Positions 32,711 to 36,274 of a stretch of 36,274 nucleotides of DNA are shown here, in pieces. Source of the DNA: Rhodococcus tukisamuensis NBRC 100609. Lineage in GTDB: Bacteria > Actinomycetota > Actinomycetes > Mycobacteriales > Mycobacteriaceae. Within the stretch, counting starts at the first letter, position 1, and each line of letters opens with the position of its first letter. The stretch spans positions 1-36,274 of the forward strand of contig NZ_BCXG01000037.1 of the NCBI RefSeq assembly GCF_001894985.1. Reading direction: 5' to 3'. The translations under genes and the position numbers were made by a program. The notes beneath the pieces were generated by a model. That model saw only the letters and a list, made by a program, of their open reading frames with translations. It was not told the DNA's origin and searched no databases.

Positions 32711-33406
32711 ATGGCCACCTACGTCCTGCTGCACGGCGCCGGGTCCGACTCGACCTACTGGCAGTTCGTCGCGCCGCGGCTGCGCGAGCGCGGTCACGAG
32801 GTGCTGACGCCGGACCTGCCGGTCGACGACGACTCCGCCGGGCTCGCCGAGTACACCGCTGTGGTGGTCGACGCGATCGGCGACCGCGCGGGGCCGATCC
32901 TGGTGGCGCAGTCGATGGCGGGGTTCACCGTGCCGCTGGTCTGCGAGCGGGTGTCGGTGGCACTGGTCGTCCTCGTGGCGGCGATGGTGCCGGCGACGGG
33001 GGAGTCGCCCGGCGAGTGGTGGTCGAACACCGGGCAGGAGGCGGCGCGCCGCGCGCTCGACGAATGCGAGGGACGCGACCCCGACGCCGAATTCGATCCG
33101 GTGGCAACGTTTCTGCACGACCTGCCGCCGGAGCTGCTGGAGACGGTGCTGGCGGACGGCGCGCGCCGGCAGTCCGACACCCCGTTCGAGCAGCAACTTC
33201 CGATGCCCGCCTGGCCGGACGTGCCGACCCGGTTCCTGCTGTGCCGGCAGGACCGCTTCTTTCCCGCCGACTTTCAGCGCCGCGTGGTGCGTGAGCGCCT
33301 CGGGATCGTGCCCGACGAGATGGACGGCGGGCACCTGCCCGCGCTGGCCCACCCGGAGGAGCTGACCGCGCGGCTCGAGGCGTACCGGGTGGGCGCGGGC
33401 CTGTGA
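32711..33406 (+). CDS. alpha/beta hydrolase
   Basis: This 231-aa serine hydrolase has the motifs of the EstA/salicylate-esterase-like group: YVLLHGAGSDSTYW (oxyanion region), nucleophile Ser in VAQSMAGF, acid in LLCRQDRFFP, and His in MDGGHLPALAHPEEL. The ATG at 32711 (MATYVLLHG) is the canonical start; an open frame from 32561 precedes it but is not protein-like. The RBS is weak. It could hydrolyse an ester or lactone, for instance a product of the monooxygenase, but it lies 10 kb away and is next to clpB, so this link is only possible, not shown. Confidence 0.88.
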   Translation: MATYVLLHGAGSDSTYWQFVAPRLRERGHEVLTPDLPVDDDSAGLAEYTAVVVDAIGDRAGPILVAQSMAGFTVPLVCERVSVALVVLVAAMVPATGESPGEWWSNTGQEAARRALDECEGRDPDAEFDPVATFLHDLPPELLETVLADGARRQSDTPFEQQLPMPAWPDVPTRFLLCRQDRFFPADFQRRVVRERLGIVPDEMDGGHLPALAHPEELTARLEAYRVGAGL

Positions 33407-33451
33407 CCGGGTAGTTTGCCTAGAATTTGCCGACGGTCGAAAGTTTTCAGA

Positions 33452-33472
33452 CTTGAGCGGAACAGACTCAAC
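33452..33472. promoter_or_regulatory. HAIR element upstream of clpB
   Basis: The sequence is CTTGAGC, seven bases, ACTCAAC. It matches the HspR consensus CTTGAGT-N7-ACTCAAG closely and mirrors the dnaK sites. A possible promoter follows: GTGACA (33492-33497), 18 bp, TAGGCT (33516-33521). HspR is known to control clpB in Streptomyces and mycobacteria. Confidence 0.82.
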
Positions 33473-33558
33473 TCTTGGTGTGTTGGGACATGTGACAGCG
33501 CCGACCGGCCACACCTAGGCTCGACGGCGACGACATACGTCTTCCGTTAGGGGTGACC

Positions 33559-36111
<2,553 letters not shown>

Positions 36112-36126
36112 GCCCCGTACGAAACG

Positions 36127-36167
36127 ATGCGCCCTCCCCGCTGCCCGAGGCAGCGGGGAGGGCGCAT
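36127..36167. terminator. terminator of clpB
   Basis: ATGCGCCCTCCCCGCTGC (36127-36144) pairs perfectly with GCAGCGGGGAGGGCGCAT (36150-36167), an 18-bp stem with a 5-nt loop, 15 bp after the clpB stop. The remaining bases to 36274 are GC-rich with nothing recognisable. Confidence 0.9.
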
Positions 36168-36274
36168 CTGTGTCCGAGCCCGGCCGGCGCGTCCGCGGGC
36201 CCGGGGGGTGAGCCGCGGGCCGCGCCGCGGCGGGCTCGGCGGGTCCGGCCGAGCTCGTGAGGGGCGAGGCCCCG

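Noticed and set aside
33516-33558. GTG at 33553 as the ClpB start
   Set aside because: It would add two residues ahead of [11 protein letters not shown], which is the start known for mycobacterial ClpB.

Overview
The window is high-GC DNA with actinobacterial habits: frequent GTG starts, 4-bp GTGA/ATGA gene overlaps, strong GC-hairpin terminators, and a dnaK-grpE-dnaJ-hspR operon with HAIR operators. A monomeric isocitrate dehydrogenase, a ClpB beginning [11 protein letters not shown], mycofactocin-type short-chain dehydrogenases and a bacterial nitric oxide synthase suggest a mycolic-acid actinobacterium of the Rhodococcus/Gordonia/Nocardia kind. The genus is inferred from family resemblance only. 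I saw no tRNA, rRNA, transposase, CRISPR array or phage gene.

Layout. A small membrane protein (230-808, minus) faces away from the heat-shock operon dnaK-grpE-dnaJ-hspR (1109-5199), which has two HAIR sites upstream and a strong terminator downstream. A divergent pair follows: nitric oxide synthase oxygenase (minus) and a flavohemoglobin-like globin-reductase (plus). Next come a small membrane protein and a catabolic block: quinone oxidoreductase, unknown 159-aa protein, acyl-CoA ligase, GntR-type regulator, and a second quinone oxidoreductase. Then there is a TauD-like dioxygenase with a taurine/sulfonate-type ABC importer (permease, ATPase, lipoprotein), closed by a terminator at 18105-18157. 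A tightly packed operon follows (18305-22570): Baeyer-Villiger monooxygenase, two SDRs and two small alpha/beta-barrel-like proteins. After it come an orphan FAD/NAD(P)H reductase (minus), a second acyl-CoA ligase (plus) and the monomeric IDH (minus).

From 27723 to 31937 four minus-strand genes overlap by 4 bp each: FAD amine-oxidase-like protein, DUF1365, cyclopropane-synthase-like methyltransferase and a DUF1295 membrane protein. They look like a lipid-tailoring operon. The 773-base gap beyond holds a candidate 28-codon gene. An alpha/beta hydrolase and clpB, which has its own HAIR operator and an 18-bp-stem terminator, close the window.

How it fits together. Two HspR targets, the DnaK system and the ClpB disaggregase, bracket about 28 kb of redox and catabolic genes. 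A 16-bp palindrome of form TTANTGTCGACANTAA lies 24 bp before the first quinone oxidoreductase. A near-copy covers the -35 of a convincing promoter before the TauD-like gene. The GntR-family gene lies between them, so one regulator probably joins these blocks. The NOS/flavohemoglobin pair and the BVMO/mycofactocin-SDR operon with its importer are the parts most likely to hold undescribed biology.
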